Positions 17,863-27,075 are shown, numbered from the stretch's first letter. The stretch: DNA of 64,000 nucleotides from Muricoccus pecuniae (GCF_014199205.1 NZ_JACIJD010000010.1:121337-185336), one strand, 5' to 3'. The notes: generated from the letters alone by a model not told the origin. A program made the numbers and translations.

Positions 17863-18869
17863 GCGGCCACCTCCGCCTTCTCGAGATGCGGCCGGAAGCA
17901 GCGCGCCTCATGGGCGGGCATGATCTCGGCCATGGGTGGGTCCTGCCGGCAGACATCGGCCGAGCGGGGGCAGCGGTTCTGGAACGGGCATCCCGGCGGC
18001 AGGCTGAGGAGGGAGGGCGTCATCCCCGGGATCTGCCGCAGCGGCTCGCCCCGCCTGTTGCGGCTGGGCACGGAGCCCAGCAGCCCGACGGTGTAGGGAT
18101 GCAGCGGGTGGTCCAGCACGTCGGCCACCGAGCCGTACTCGGCGATGCGGCCCGCATACATCACGGCGATGTCGTCCGCGAGGCCGGCCACCACCGAGAG
18201 GTCGTGGGTGATCCAGATGATCGAGGTGCCCGTGTTTGCCGCCAGCTTCTGCACCTCGGCCAGGATCTGCCCCTGGATCGTCACGTCGAGCGCCGTGGTC
18301 GGCTCGTCCGCCACGATCAGCTCGGGCTCGTGCAGCAGGGCGATGGCGATGGCCACGCGCTGCCGCATGCCGCCGGAGAACTGGTGCGGATAGGCCTTCA
18401 GCCGCTCGTCGGGAGAGGGGATGCCCACCATGCCCAGCGTGTCGCGGGCGCGCTGGCGGGCGTCCTCGTGGCTGATCCTCCGGTGCGCCTGCATCGTCTC
18501 GATCATCTGCGTGTCGATGCGCAGGACCGGGTTCAGCGTCATCATCGGGTCCTGGAAGATCATGGCGATCCGGTTGCCCCGGAGGTCGCGCATCTCCTCC
18601 TCGGACGCCTTCACGAGGTCCCGTCCGCCGAACAGGATCTCGCCGCCGGTGATCCGGCCGGGCTCGTCCACCAGGCGCATGATGGAGAAGCCCGTCACGG
18701 TCTTGCCTGAGCCGGACTCCCCCACCAGCCCCAGCACCTTGCCGCGGCCCACGTTGAAGGAGACGTCGTTGACCGCCTTCACCACGCCGGCGCGGGTGAA
18801 GAAGCTCGTCTGCAGGTTCCGCACCTGCAGGGTGGGGGGTGCCGCCGAGGCGGGGATGCTCGGTTCCAC
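17859..18869 (-). CDS. dppD: Dipeptide/oligopeptide ABC transporter ATP-binding protein (DppD/OppD type)
   Basis: 336 residues: Walker A GESGSGKT (about 51-58), [12 protein letters not shown], signature [16 protein letters not shown], Walker [24 protein letters not shown], and C-terminal [14 protein letters not shown]. Partner of DppF in the heterodimeric ATPase. Start ATG is 1 nt from the dppC stop. Part of the SBP-dppB-dppC-dppD-dppF unit on the minus strand. Confidence 0.92.
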   Translation of the reverse strand: MEPSIPASAAPPTLQVRNLQTSFFTRAGVVKAVNDVSFNVGRGKVLGLVGESGSGKTVTGFSIMRLVDEPGRITGGEILFGGRDLVKASEEEMRDLRGNRIAMIFQDPMMTLNPVLRIDTQMIETMQAHRRISHEDARQRARDTLGMVGIPSPDERLKAYPHQFSGGMRQRVAIAIALLHEPELIVADEPTTALDVTIQGQILAEVQKLAANTGTSIIWITHDLSVVAGLADDIAVMYAGRIAEYGSVADVLDHPLHPYTVGLLGSVPSRNRRGEPLRQIPGMTPSLLSLPPGCPFQNRCPRSADVCRQDPPMAEIMPAHEARCFRPHLEKAEVAA

Positions 18870-18870
18870 G

Positions 18871-19794
18871 TTACTTCTTCAGCCGCGGGTTGAGGACGTC
18901 GCGCAGGTGGTCGCCCACCAGATTGATCGACACGATGGTCACCAGCAGCGCGATGCCGGGATAGAAGGAGATCCAGTACTTGCCCGAGAGCATGTACTCG
19001 TAGCCATTCGCGATCAGCAGGCCGAGGGAGGGCTCCGTGATCGGCACGCCAAGGCCGAGGAAGGAGAGGGTGGCCTCCAGCGCGATGGCGCGCGCGATCT
19101 GGATGGTCGCCACCACGATCAGCGGCGGCATGCAGTTCGGCAGGAGGTGGCGGAAGATGATCCGCCGCGTCGGCAGGGCGAGGCACTGGGCGGCCTCGAT
19201 ATACTCCCGCCTGCGCTCCACCAGCGCCGTGCCTCGCACGGTGCGAGCGTAGTAGGCCCATTCCACGACGATCAGCGCGATGACGACGTTCATGATCCCC
19301 TTGCCGAGGAAGGCGAGGATCATCAGCGCCGAGAGGATGGTCGGGAAGGAGAGCTGGAGGTCCACCAGCCGCATGATGACCGTGTCGGTCTTCCCGCCGG
19401 CATAGGCGGCGAGCATGCCGAGCGAGGCGCCCACGACCGCCGCGACGATGGCCGAGCCCGCGCCCACCATCAGGCTGATCCGCAGCCCGTACATGATGCC
19501 CGAGAGCATGTCGCGCCCCTGGTCGTCCGTGCCGAGCCAGAAGGTCATGGTGTCGTCGCCGTTGCGCGAGCCCGGCTCCAGCCGCCCGTCCATGATGTCG
19601 AGCTGGGCGAGGTCATAGGGGTTCTGCGGCGCGATGAGCGGCGCGAAGAGCGCGATCAGCACGATGCAGAGAAAGACGATGAGGGCGCCCAGCGCGAGCT
19701 TGCTCTCGGCGAATTCCGAGATGAAGCGCTGCAGCGGCGTCTCGACGCGCGGCGCCTTGTCGGGCGTGGGGGTGGCGGTGGTGACGCTCATCAC
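18871..19794 (-). CDS. dppC: Peptide ABC transporter permease (DppC/OppC type)
   Basis: 307 residues with an N-terminal helix (about 32-55) and five further membrane segments. Contains the OppC_N region (FISEFAESKLALGALIVFL) and the EAA-loop EYIEAAQCLALPTRRIIFRHLLPN-like sequence that contacts the ATPases. Of the two adjacent ATGs, the first (19794) overlaps the dppB stop as ATGA and is taken as the start. Inner-membrane channel with DppB. Confidence 0.92.
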   Translation of the reverse strand: MMSVTTATPTPDKAPRVETPLQRFISEFAESKLALGALIVFLCIVLIALFAPLIAPQNPYDLAQLDIMDGRLEPGSRNGDDTMTFWLGTDDQGRDMLSGIMYGLRISLMVGAGSAIVAAVVGASLGMLAAYAGGKTDTVIMRLVDLQLSFPTILSALMILAFLGKGIMNVVIALIVVEWAYYARTVRGTALVERRREYIEAAQCLALPTRRIIFRHLLPNCMPPLIVVATIQIARAIALEATLSFLGLGVPITEPSLGLLIANGYEYMLSGKYWISFYPGIALLVTIVSINLVGDHLRDVLNPRLKK

Positions 19795-20762
19795 TTGCTC
19801 TCCAGCCGCACGCGGGGATCGAGGACGGAGTAGAGGAGGTCCACGACGAGGTTGATGACGATGAACATCAGCACGATGCTCATGAGGTAGGCGACGATCA
19901 CGGGCCGGTCGAGCACGTTGATGCTGTCGATGATCAGCTTGCCCATCCCCGGCCAGGCGAAGACGCTCTCCGTCACCACCGAGAATGCAATCGTCGAGCC
20001 AAGCTCCAGCCCCGTCACTGTCACCACGGGGATGAGGATGTTCTTGAAGACATGGACGCCGATGATGCGGCTGGGCGCCAGCCCCTTGGCGCGCGCGAAC
20101 TTCACGAAGTCCATCAGCATCGTCTCGCGCACCCCGGCGCGGGTGAGGCGGATGACGAGGCTGATCTTGAACAGGGCGAGGTTCAGCGCCGGCATGGCCA
20201 TATGCGCCAGCCCGTCCGCCGTGAGGAAGGACCAGCGGAGGCCGAGGATATCCACCGTCTCGCCGCGCCCGGTGCTGGGCAGCCAGCCCAGCTGCACGGC
20301 GAAGACCATGATGAGCATCAGCCCCACCCAGAAGGTCGGCAGGGAGAAGCCGAGAATGGAGCCGGCCATGATCGCCTTCGCCCCGAAGCCGTCCGGCCGC
20401 AGCCCGGCATAAAGGCCGAGCGGCAGGCCGATGAGGATCGCCAGGATCATCGCCGCGAAGGCGAGTTCCAGCGTGGCGGGCGCGCGCTGGCCGATGAGCT
20501 TCAGCGCGGGCTCGTTGAACACGAAGGAGCGGCCGAGGTCGCCGCGCAGCGCGTTGCCGAGGAAGGAGAGGTACTGCTCCCAGAGCGGCTTATCCAGGCC
20601 GAGCGCGGCGATGGCGCGGGCGCGCTCCGCCTGGTCGGCATCGGGGGAGATGAGGATCTCCACGGGGTCGCCGATGGCGTAGACCCCGATGAAGACGATC
20701 ACCGACATGGCCAGCATGACCAGGGCCGCCTGGATCAGGCGGCGCAGAAGATAGACGCTCAT
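19791..20762 (-). CDS. dppB: Peptide ABC transporter permease (DppB/OppB type)
   Basis: 323 residues, six predicted membrane helices; begins MSVYLLRRLIQAALVMLAMS as in the family and carries the EAA-type loop VKFARAKGLAPSRIIGVHVFKN. Separated from the upstream substrate-binding protein gene by 124 bp that include the hairpin at 20879-20899, so DppB and downstream genes are likely made at a lower level than the receptor. Confidence 0.92.
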   Translation of the reverse strand: MSVYLLRRLIQAALVMLAMSVIVFIGVYAIGDPVEILISPDADQAERARAIAALGLDKPLWEQYLSFLGNALRGDLGRSFVFNEPALKLIGQRAPATLELAFAAMILAILIGLPLGLYAGLRPDGFGAKAIMAGSILGFSLPTFWVGLMLIMVFAVQLGWLPSTGRGETVDILGLRWSFLTADGLAHMAMPALNLALFKISLVIRLTRAGVRETMLMDFVKFARAKGLAPSRIIGVHVFKNILIPVVTVTGLELGSTIAFSVVTESVFAWPGMGKLIIDSINVLDRPVIVAYLMSIVLMFIVINLVVDLLYSVLDPRVRLESK

Positions 20763-20878
20763 CTCTCAGTTCCCTCAGCCGCGACGCCAATCACGCGGCG
20801 CCGTGGCTGGACATTGGATACGGGGGCGACGGCCGGCAGCGGCAACCTCATGGCTCTCCCCTGCCTTCGGACCGTGAT

Positions 20879-20899
20879 GCCGGCGCTCAAGGCGCCGGC
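20879..20899 (-). promoter_or_regulatory. Hairpin over the stop codon of the substrate-binding protein gene
   Basis: Perfect 8-bp arms GCCGGCGC (20879-20886) and GCGCCGGC (20892-20899) with a 5-nt loop that contains the SBP stop codon. No T tract follows, so it is not a complete terminator. Such hairpins after the first cistron of ABC importers commonly protect the receptor mRNA from 3' decay; that role is inferred here. Confidence 0.45.
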
Positions 20900-22470
20900 C
20901 GGATGTCCTGCGCCCGCGTCAGCTCGTCCGCACGGGCCTCGTGCTGCAGGCCGCGGCGCATGGCCCAGATATTCTTCTGGATGTGGATCGGGATGATCCC
21001 GACATCGTCCATGGCAATGGTGGTCGCCTCGCGCAGCAGCGCCTCGCGCTTGGCATCGTCCAGCGTTCGCAGCCCCTCGTCCAGCTTCGCGTCCATGGCG
21101 GGGTTGCTGTAGCGGCCGCGGTTGGAGCCGCCCCAGCCCCGCGCCGGGGTCACGGTCGCCAGCAGCGAGCGCAGCGGGCTGGTCGGCTCGCCGGAGGAGG
21201 TTCCCCAGCCCACCAGCATCGCCGAGAGCTCCTGCCGCCCGGCACGCCCCACGAAGGTCGCCCAGGGCTGCCCCTCCACTGCCGTACGAACCCCGATGCG
21301 CGTCCACATCTGCCCGATCGCCTGGATGATCCGGGCATCGTTCATGTAGCGGTCGTTGGGGCCGTTGAGCTGGATCCGGAAGCCCTGCGGATAGCCGGCC
21401 GCCGCGAGCAGCCGCCTGGCGCCCTCGGGATCCGGGCGCCCGGCCTGGCGGTCGGGCAGGGCACCGAAGGCCGTTGGCGGCAGGAGCTGCGCGGAAGGCA
21501 GGGAGGCGCCTTCCATCACCCGGTCGGTGATGGCCTGCCGGTCGATCGCCATGGAGAGCGCCCGGCGCACCCGGACGTCGCGCAGCGGGTTGTGGCCGAG
21601 CGGCTTGCCGTCATTGTCGGTGATGAGGGGCGAGTTGCCCTCATGCGCGTGGTCGAGCGCCAGGAAGATGAGGCGCAGCCCGTCCGCCTCGCTGAGCTGC
21701 ACGCGCTGGTCGCCGCGCAGCTTGGTGATGTCGCTCGTCGGCACCTGGTCGATGAAGTCCACATCGCCCGAGAGCAGCGCCGCGGTGCGCGCGGCGTCGT
21801 TCGTGATCATGCGGTAGTTCACGCGCTGCCAGTGCGGCTTGTCACCGAAATAGGCGTCGTTGCGCACGTACTCGATGCGGTCGCCGCTGCGGTAGCTCAC
21901 CATGCGGAAGGGGCCGGTGCCGATCGCCAGCTTGCCGGAGTTGAACTCCTCGGTCAGCGGGTTCGCATGGGTCTCGCTGTCGAGCATCTGGATCTGCCCG
22001 AGATCGACGGGCAGGAGCGGGTAGGCGCCGTTCGTGTGGAACCGCACGGTCAGCGGGTCCACCACCTCCACGCGCTGGATGGCGCGGGTGTAGATGCCGT
22101 AGGAGGAGGGGCTGTTCGGCACCGTCGGCACGCGGGCGATGGTGAAGGCCACGTCCTCGGCGGTGAAGGCGTTGCCGTTGTGGAAGGTGACGTTGGGGCG
22201 GAGCTTGAACTCCCAGACATTCTCCCCCACCGGCTTCCAGCTCTCGGCCAGCCGCGGCTGGACCCGCGCCCGCGCATCGAAGGCGGTGAGGCTGTCGAAC
22301 AGCATGTCAGCCACGGCATAGTTCGGCGACAGCGCGTGGTAATGCGGGTCTAGCGAGGTGACCGGCGCACCCACGGCGAGGTTCAGGGTCTGCGCGCCCG
22401 CGGGCAATGCCCCGGCCCCGATCAACGCCGAAAAGGCAGCCGTTGCGGCCGCCGAAACAAGCTTCTTCAT
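20887..22470 (-). CDS. dppA: Peptide ABC transporter substrate-binding protein (family 5, DppA-like)
   Basis: Periplasmic receptor, 527 residues, with a Sec signal peptide (MKKLVSAAATAAFSALIGAGALPAGAQ). SBP_bac_5 motifs: TSLDPHYHALSPNYAVADMLFDSL, ESWKPVGENVWEFKLRPNVTFHNG, and GTGPFRMVSYRSGD. First gene of the minus-strand importer operon. It is divergent from, and clearly paralogous to, the plus-strand receptor at 22578, with shared segments such as QAIGQMWTRIGV and FIDQVPTSDI/MIDQVPTSDI. Ligand (peptide, nickel complex, or other) cannot be told. Confidence 0.9.
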   Translation of the reverse strand: MKKLVSAAATAAFSALIGAGALPAGAQTLNLAVGAPVTSLDPHYHALSPNYAVADMLFDSLTAFDARARVQPRLAESWKPVGENVWEFKLRPNVTFHNGNAFTAEDVAFTIARVPTVPNSPSSYGIYTRAIQRVEVVDPLTVRFHTNGAYPLLPVDLGQIQMLDSETHANPLTEEFNSGKLAIGTGPFRMVSYRSGDRIEYVRNDAYFGDKPHWQRVNYRMITNDAARTAALLSGDVDFIDQVPTSDITKLRGDQRVQLSEADGLRLIFLALDHAHEGNSPLITDNDGKPLGHNPLRDVRVRRALSMAIDRQAITDRVMEGASLPSAQLLPPTAFGALPDRQAGRPDPEGARRLLAAAGYPQGFRIQLNGPNDRYMNDARIIQAIGQMWTRIGVRTAVEGQPWATFVGRAGRQELSAMLVGWGTSSGEPTSPLRSLLATVTPARGWGGSNRGRYSNPAMDAKLDEGLRTLDDAKREALLREATTIAMDDVGIIPIHIQKNIWAMRRGLQHEARADELTRAQDIRPAP

Positions 22471-22577
22471 TCGTCCCCCGGTTTTCCCGATGGCGCCTTC
22501 CCCAGGCCCCTTCTAGCAGTCTGCCCCCGCCATCGCTAGGTTGCCCGGCAGCAGGATTACAAACGGGAGAGTTTCAC

Positions 22578-24197
22578 GTGACTGTGTCCACGACCCGCCG
22601 CCTCTTCGTGACGGCTTCCGCCGCCATGGCGGCCATCAGCGGCGGCTTTGCCCCTCTCGTCGCCGAGGCGCAGACGGCCGCCGTGCCGGCCGATGGGACG
22701 CTTCGCATCGGCATCGGAGGGGCTGTCACCTCTGCCGACCCGCATTTCTACAATGCCTCGCCGAACAACGGCCTGGCGATGCACATCTTCGACCGCTTGG
22801 TCGAGCGCGACGCCCAGGCCCGCCTGCAGCCCGGCCTCGCCACCAGCTGGACCCCGGTGTCCGAGACGGTGTGGGAGTTCAAGCTCCGCCCCGGCGTAAA
22901 GTGGCACGACGGCCGCGACTTCACCGCCGAGGACGTTGCCTTCACGATCGAGCGCACCCCCAACGTCCCCAACTCTCCCGGCGGCTTCGGCGGTTTCGTC
23001 CGCTCCATCAAGCGCGTGGAGATCGTGGACCCCCTGACGGTCCGCTTCCACACCGAGCGCCCGGCCCCGCTGGTCCCGACCGACCTCGCGGCGGTCGCCA
23101 TCATTGCCAAGCACGTGAACGGCACGGCGACGGAGGACTACAACTCCGGCAAGGCCGCCATCGGCACCGGCCCCTACAAGCTCGCCTCCTACACCCCCGG
23201 CGACCGCACCGAGCTCGTCCGCAACGACGACTGGTTCGGTCCCAAGCAGCCCTGGGCCCGGGTTTCCTACCGGTTCCTCGGCAATGACAGCGGCCGCGTC
23301 GCGGCCCTGCTCGCTGGCGACATCGACATGATCGATCAGGTTCCCACCAGTGACATTGCCCGCCTGCGCCGCGACAACCGCGTGAAGGTGGTGGACGTCC
23401 AGGGCCTGCGCGTCATCTATCTCCTTCCCGACTTCTCGCGGGATGGTGCGCCGAACTTCGTGACGGACCTCAACGGCCAGAAGCTGGCGAAGAACCCCTT
23501 CCGCGACCTGCGCTTCCGGCAGGCGCTCTCCATGGCCATCAACCGCGACGCGCTGTGCCGCCAGGTCATGGAAGGCACGGCCCAGCCTACGGGCCAGTGG
23601 CTGGCCCCTGGCACCTACAGCTACAACCCGGACGTCAAGCCGGAGGCCTTCAACCCTGACCGCGCCAAGGCCTTGCTCGCCGAGGCCGGCTTCCCCCAGG
23701 GGCTGAAGCTCACGCTGCATGGCCCGAACGACCGCTATCCCAACGACTCCCGGATCATCCAGGCGATCGGGCAGATGTGGACGCGCATCGGCGTCCAGAC
23801 CTCGGTCGAGGCGGCTCCCTGGGCCAGCTTCTCCGCCCGCAACGCCCGGCAGGAGTTCGACATCCGCCTGCTCGGCTGGGCCAGCACCACCGGCGAGGCG
23901 GCATATACGCTGGTGAACATCCTCAGCACCTTCGATCCGCAGAACCGGCTGGGGGCCAACAACAATGGCCGCTACTCCAACCCTCAGCTGGACGAGCTGA
24001 TCGCCCGCGCCACCTCCACCCTCGACGATGGGGATCGCGAGAAGCTGCTCCAGCAGGGCGTGAAGATGTCCATGGACGACCTGGCCTTCATCCCCATCAT
24101 GCAGCTCGTCAATGTCTGGGCCGTGAGGCGCGGCCTCGACTACAACGCCCGTGCCGATGAGCGCAGCGTGGCGATGGAAGCCAAGCCGGGCGCCTGA
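22578..24197 (+). CDS. Second family-5 substrate-binding protein, paralogue of the DppA-like receptor
   Basis: 539 residues from GTG 22578 (GGGAGA 8 nt or so upstream; the next residues STTRRLFVTASAAMAA look like a Tat/Sec signal peptide, cleavage after AEAQ). SBP_bac_5 features: TSADPHFYNASPNNGLAMHIFD, SWTPVSETVWEFKLRPGVKWHDG, GTGPYKLASYTPGD. Its start is 107 bp from that of the oppositely oriented paralogue, so both share one control region. No permease genes follow; it likely feeds the same DppBCDF channel with another ligand. Confidence 0.9.
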   Translation: MTVSTTRRLFVTASAAMAAISGGFAPLVAEAQTAAVPADGTLRIGIGGAVTSADPHFYNASPNNGLAMHIFDRLVERDAQARLQPGLATSWTPVSETVWEFKLRPGVKWHDGRDFTAEDVAFTIERTPNVPNSPGGFGGFVRSIKRVEIVDPLTVRFHTERPAPLVPTDLAAVAIIAKHVNGTATEDYNSGKAAIGTGPYKLASYTPGDRTELVRNDDWFGPKQPWARVSYRFLGNDSGRVAALLAGDIDMIDQVPTSDIARLRRDNRVKVVDVQGLRVIYLLPDFSRDGAPNFVTDLNGQKLAKNPFRDLRFRQALSMAINRDALCRQVMEGTAQPTGQWLAPGTYSYNPDVKPEAFNPDRAKALLAEAGFPQGLKLTLHGPNDRYPNDSRIIQAIGQMWTRIGVQTSVEAAPWASFSARNARQEFDIRLLGWASTTGEAAYTLVNILSTFDPQNRLGANNNGRYSNPQLDELIARATSTLDDGDREKLLQQGVKMSMDDLAFIPIMQLVNVWAVRRGLDYNARADERSVAMEAKPGA

Positions 24198-24202
24198 GGC
24201 AC

Positions 24203-24236
24203 CACCCTCCCCGGGAGGTGCGCCTCCCGGGGGTGG
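24203..24236. terminator. Hairpin between convergent genes (possible bidirectional terminator)
   Basis: CCCCGGGAGG (24209-24218) pairs with CCTCCCGGGG (24223-24232) around a TGCG tetraloop. It fills the 39-bp gap between the stop codons of the second SBP and the Lrp regulator. No T tract on either side, so it may act by blocking or by Rho-linked termination. Confidence 0.45.
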
Positions 24237-24701
24237 CTACTCCTCGTCCGCCTCGGCGACGGGGAGGATCATCGTCTCCTTGGCGGAGGCGAGCGCGACC
24301 ACGACCTCGGTGCGCTCGACCCCGGTCTGCCCCCGGATCTCCTCGGCCACGAAGCGCTCCAGCCCGGTCAGGTCGGGCAGGCGCAGCTTGAGCATGTAGT
24401 CCCAGGGCCCGCTGACGGCGTGGCATTCCAGCACGGCATCGGCGCGGCGCATGGCCTTGCGGAAGGCGCCGTCGTCGCGCCCGGGGCGCAGCCCCACCAT
24501 CACGAAGGCCAGGAGGGCACAGCCGACCGCCGCAGGGTCCAGGGCCGCGTGCCAGCCGCGAATCGTTCCCCGCTCCTCCAGCCGCTTCACCCGTTCGGCC
24601 GTGGCGGATACCGAGAGGCCGGCGACCTTGGACAGCTCCGACAGCCCCGCCGCGCCGTCCTGCTGTACGGCGATCAGGATATTGCGGTCAATCTCGTCCA
24701 T
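24237..24701 (-). CDS. Lrp/AsnC-family transcriptional regulator
   Basis: 154 residues. Helix-turn-helix at about 1-60 (MDEIDRNILIAVQQDGAAGLSELSKVAGLSVSATAERVKRLEE) and RAM ligand-binding domain after about residue 65. The N-terminus is exactly at the family start. It neighbours the peptide receptors by convergence rather than divergence; regulation of peptide or amino-acid uptake would be consistent with the family but is not shown. Confidence 0.88.
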   Translation of the reverse strand: MDEIDRNILIAVQQDGAAGLSELSKVAGLSVSATAERVKRLEERGTIRGWHAALDPAAVGCALLAFVMVGLRPGRDDGAFRKAMRRADAVLECHAVSGPWDYMLKLRLPDLTGLERFVAEEIRGQTGVERTEVVVALASAKETMILPVAEADEE

Positions 24702-24865
24702 GGATGCAGCCTAGAGCGGATCGCGCGGAGCCGAAATCGGCCCGGCGCGAAAAACGCCCGCTGCCCCGGGGGTGGAGAGGGAAGGGGGCATCTTGATCGG
24801 GGAACCCGGCACCGGGCAGGGCCCCCCCATGAGGCGGGCCACCCGACCCGCAGCGCCCGGACAGG

Positions 24866-25435
24866 CTAGAGAACCGGCACCGTCCGGGCCAGGCGACGGC
24901 GGCGGTAGAAGCGGCGGAAGAGCACCACCGCCAGGATCAGCAGCGCCCCGCCCGCGATGGCGTGGAACAGCCGCTCCGGCCCGATGAGCGCGCCGAGATA
25001 CCAGCCCGCGGCCACGAAGCTGCCGGCCCATACACCCGCCGCGATGAAGTTCAGAACCGCGAAGCGCAGCCGCCCCATGCCGGCGAGCCCGCAGGCCGCG
25101 GCCGCCACGTTGCGGATGCCGTAGAGGAAGCGGAAGCTCAGCACGAAGAGCGTGCCGTACTGGAGCAGCATGGCGGTGGCGCTGGCCATCTTCGCCTCGG
25201 CCTGGGGGAAGCGCTTCATCACCCGGGGTCCGTAGCGGCGGCCGAGGGTGAACCAGGTCTGGTCTCCCAGGAAGGAGCCGACCCAGACCGACACCATCAG
25301 GATCCAGGGATCCACGGCGCCCGTCATGGCCCCGATGGCCGAGGCGGCCAGCACGAAGGTTTCGCCCTCAAAGAACGCCCAGAGGGCTGCCAGCAGATAG
25401 GCAGCCGCGCCCCAATCAGCCCAGAACTCTGCCAC
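24866..25435 (-). CDS. DedA-family membrane protein
   Basis: 189 residues. The SNARE-associated (PF09335) region includes FFEGETFVLAASAIGAM, WVGSFLGDQTWFTLGRRYG and the R-rich RFLYGIRNVAAAACGLAGM loop, which hold the conserved acidic and arginine residues of DedA proteins. About four to five hydrophobic segments and a basic C-terminus. DedA proteins are linked to phospholipid (undecaprenyl phosphate or aminophospholipid) flipping and membrane homeostasis. Preceded by a 163-bp AT-richer spacer after the decarboxylase terminator. Confidence 0.88.
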   Translation of the reverse strand: MAEFWADWGAAAYLLAALWAFFEGETFVLAASAIGAMTGAVDPWILMVSVWVGSFLGDQTWFTLGRRYGPRVMKRFPQAEAKMASATAMLLQYGTLFVLSFRFLYGIRNVAAAACGLAGMGRLRFAVLNFIAAGVWAGSFVAAGWYLGALIGPERLFHAIAGGALLILAVVLFRRFYRRRRLARTVPVL

Positions 25436-25557
25436 GCCAGCCCCCGGTCTTTTGCGGCAGTATTACTGAGCGGTCATGGTTAAGAAAGAAAAATCGATTC
25501 TGCGTTGCAGGATAGGAGATGCACGCCATTAGGGAAAATGATCTCGACGTTTCGCGC

Positions 25558-25589
25558 AAAAAAAGAGGGGGCGCCCGGGAGCGCCCCCT
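25558..25589 (-). terminator. Intrinsic terminator of the decarboxylase gene
   Basis: On the minus strand a perfect 9-bp stem AGGGGGCGC / GCGCCCCCT (25581-25589 and 25566-25574) with a 6-nt loop is followed by a T run (25564 to 25558). It sits 10 nt downstream of the decarboxylase stop codon. Textbook intrinsic terminator. Confidence 0.92.
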
Positions 25590-25598
25590 GTCCATGCG

Positions 25599-26729
25599 TC
25601 AGATGTAGTGCTCGGCCAGAGGGGCGAAGCCGTTGAAGCCCTGGCTGGCATAGGTGGTCACATAGGCCCCGGCAGAGAGGATCTCGATCCGGTCGCCGGG
25701 CTGGAGCTTCTCCGGCAGGCGGTAGTTCGACTTCTCGTAGAGGGTGTCGGTGCTGTCGCAGGTCGGGCCCGCGATCGTCACCGGCCCCTCCTCGGCGCCG
25801 TCATGCGGCGTGCGGAAGGCGTACTTGATCGCCTCGCCCTCCGTCTCCGCCAGCCCGCCGAAGCGCCCGATGTCCAGGTACACCCAGCGCACCGGATCGT
25901 CCTTCGCCTTGCGGGAGACGAGCACCACCTCGGCCGAGACCACCGCCGCATCCGCCGCGATGAAGCGCCCGGGCTCCACCACGATGTCGGGCAGGGCGTT
26001 GCCGAAGTGCTTCGCCATGGCGCCCATGATGGCGTCGCCGAAGGCGTCGATCTCCGGCACCTCGGCGCGGTAGCGCACGGGATAGCCGCCGCCGAGATTG
26101 ACCATCCGCACGTTCACCCCGGCCTCCTTGAGGTCCGTGAAGAGCATGCCGACCTTCGCGATCGCCGCCTCGTAGGCCGCCGTGTTGGTCTGCTGGCTGC
26201 CGACATGGAAGGAGAGGCCGAAGGGATCGAGGCCCATCTCGCCCGCCTTGACCATCAGCTCCCGCGCCATCTCGACCTCGCAGCCGAACTTGCGCGACAG
26301 CGGCCACTCGGCGCCGTCATTGCCCACCAGGATGCGGCAGTAGACGCGGCTGCCCGGCGCGGAGCGCGCCAGCTTCTCCAGCTCTCCCTCGGAGTCGAAG
26401 GCGAACATCCGCACGCCGCGCGCATAGGCGGCCCGGATGGCGCTCTCCTTCTTCACCGTGTTGCCGTAGGAGACGGCTTCCGCCGCCGCGCCGGCATCGA
26501 GCACCGCCGAGACCTCCTCCCAGGAGGCCGCGTCGAAGCAGGAGCCGAGGCCGACCAGCCGCTCCAGGATCTGGGGAGCCGGGTTCGCCTTCACGGCGTA
26601 GTAGATGCGGGCGAGCGGCAGGGCCGACTGCAAGCGCCGGTAGTTTTGCTCGACGCGATCCACGTCGAGCACCAGGCACGGCGTCGCCGGCTGCACATCC
26701 GCCAGGAACTGCGCGATCTTCGGGGTCAT
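25599..26729 (-). CDS. Type III PLP-dependent decarboxylase (ornithine/diaminopimelate-like; ODC type)
   Basis: 376 residues of alanine-racemase-fold decarboxylase. PLP lysine in YYAVKANP (about Lys47), HVGSQQTNTAAY, glycine-rich NLGGGYPVRY, EPGRF, and the substrate/catalytic segment GPTCDSTDTLYE characteristic of eukaryotic-type ornithine (or lysine/ornithine) decarboxylases rather than biosynthetic DapF/LysA enzymes. It should make putrescine (possibly cadaverine). Preceded by a 346-bp structured, gene-free leader and followed by a strong terminator, so it is a single-gene unit. Shine-Dalgarno GGGAGGG lies 8 nt before ATG. Confidence 0.9.
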   Translation of the reverse strand: MTPKIAQFLADVQPATPCLVLDVDRVEQNYRRLQSALPLARIYYAVKANPAPQILERLVGLGSCFDAASWEEVSAVLDAGAAAEAVSYGNTVKKESAIRAAYARGVRMFAFDSEGELEKLARSAPGSRVYCRILVGNDGAEWPLSRKFGCEVEMARELMVKAGEMGLDPFGLSFHVGSQQTNTAAYEAAIAKVGMLFTDLKEAGVNVRMVNLGGGYPVRYRAEVPEIDAFGDAIMGAMAKHFGNALPDIVVEPGRFIAADAAVVSAEVVLVSRKAKDDPVRWVYLDIGRFGGLAETEGEAIKYAFRTPHDGAEEGPVTIAGPTCDSTDTLYEKSNYRLPEKLQPGDRIEILSAGAYVTTYASQGFNGFAPLAEHYI

Positions 26730-26990
26730 CGCACCACCCTCCCCATAAGAGGCGGCAAGGCGTCCGCCTCAAGCGGAGCGGCCCTGCCAAGGTTGACGAA
26801 CGGTCGAACGAACCAGCGACCAAGTGAGGGCCTGAGCGGATCTCTCCGTCAGGGGTTGCCAGAACGCTTGACGTCGTTGCGTAACCTTGCGGGCCAGAGG
26901 CACGTGCGTACTGCGTCTGAGGCGGCAGATAGCCCCCGCGAACCGGGGGTGCAAGGCCCATCGCGGGGCGGGCCCCGATTTTTTTCGTGA
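26730..26990 (-). promoter_or_regulatory. Structured 5' leader of the decarboxylase gene (candidate speF-type element)
   Basis: The 346 bp between the decarboxylase start (26729) and the TetR stop (27076) holds no gene. Several perfect or near-perfect stems occur: GAGGCGG/CCGCCTC (26749-26770) right before the Shine-Dalgarno, CTGAGCGGA/TCCGTCAG (26832-26853), CCCCCG/CGGGGG (26933-26949), and CGGGG/CCCCG (26964-26977). In alphaproteobacteria a conserved RNA element, speF (Rfam RF00518), precedes ornithine decarboxylase genes; position and length fit, but I cannot align it to the covariance model. Confidence 0.4.
26964..26985 (+). terminator. Terminator-like hairpin with T tract on the plus strand
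   Basis: CGGGG-CGGG-CCCCG followed by A and seven Ts (26979-26985) on the plus strand. No plus-strand gene exists between 24198 and this point, so it would end only an antisense or small RNA through the decarboxylase leader, or it is simply part of the leader structure read on the other strand. Confidence 0.35.
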
Positions 26991-27075
26991 GCTCTGTAAA
27001 GGGCCGGAAAGCTGCCTGAGGAAGCGAGGTCCAGCCCGCCGAAAGCGCGGCCGAAACCCCTGGGCGCCGGGGGGA

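Noticed and set aside
26297..26990. Plus-strand frames opposite the decarboxylase and its leader
   Set aside because: Antisense of a conserved PLP enzyme; no motifs.
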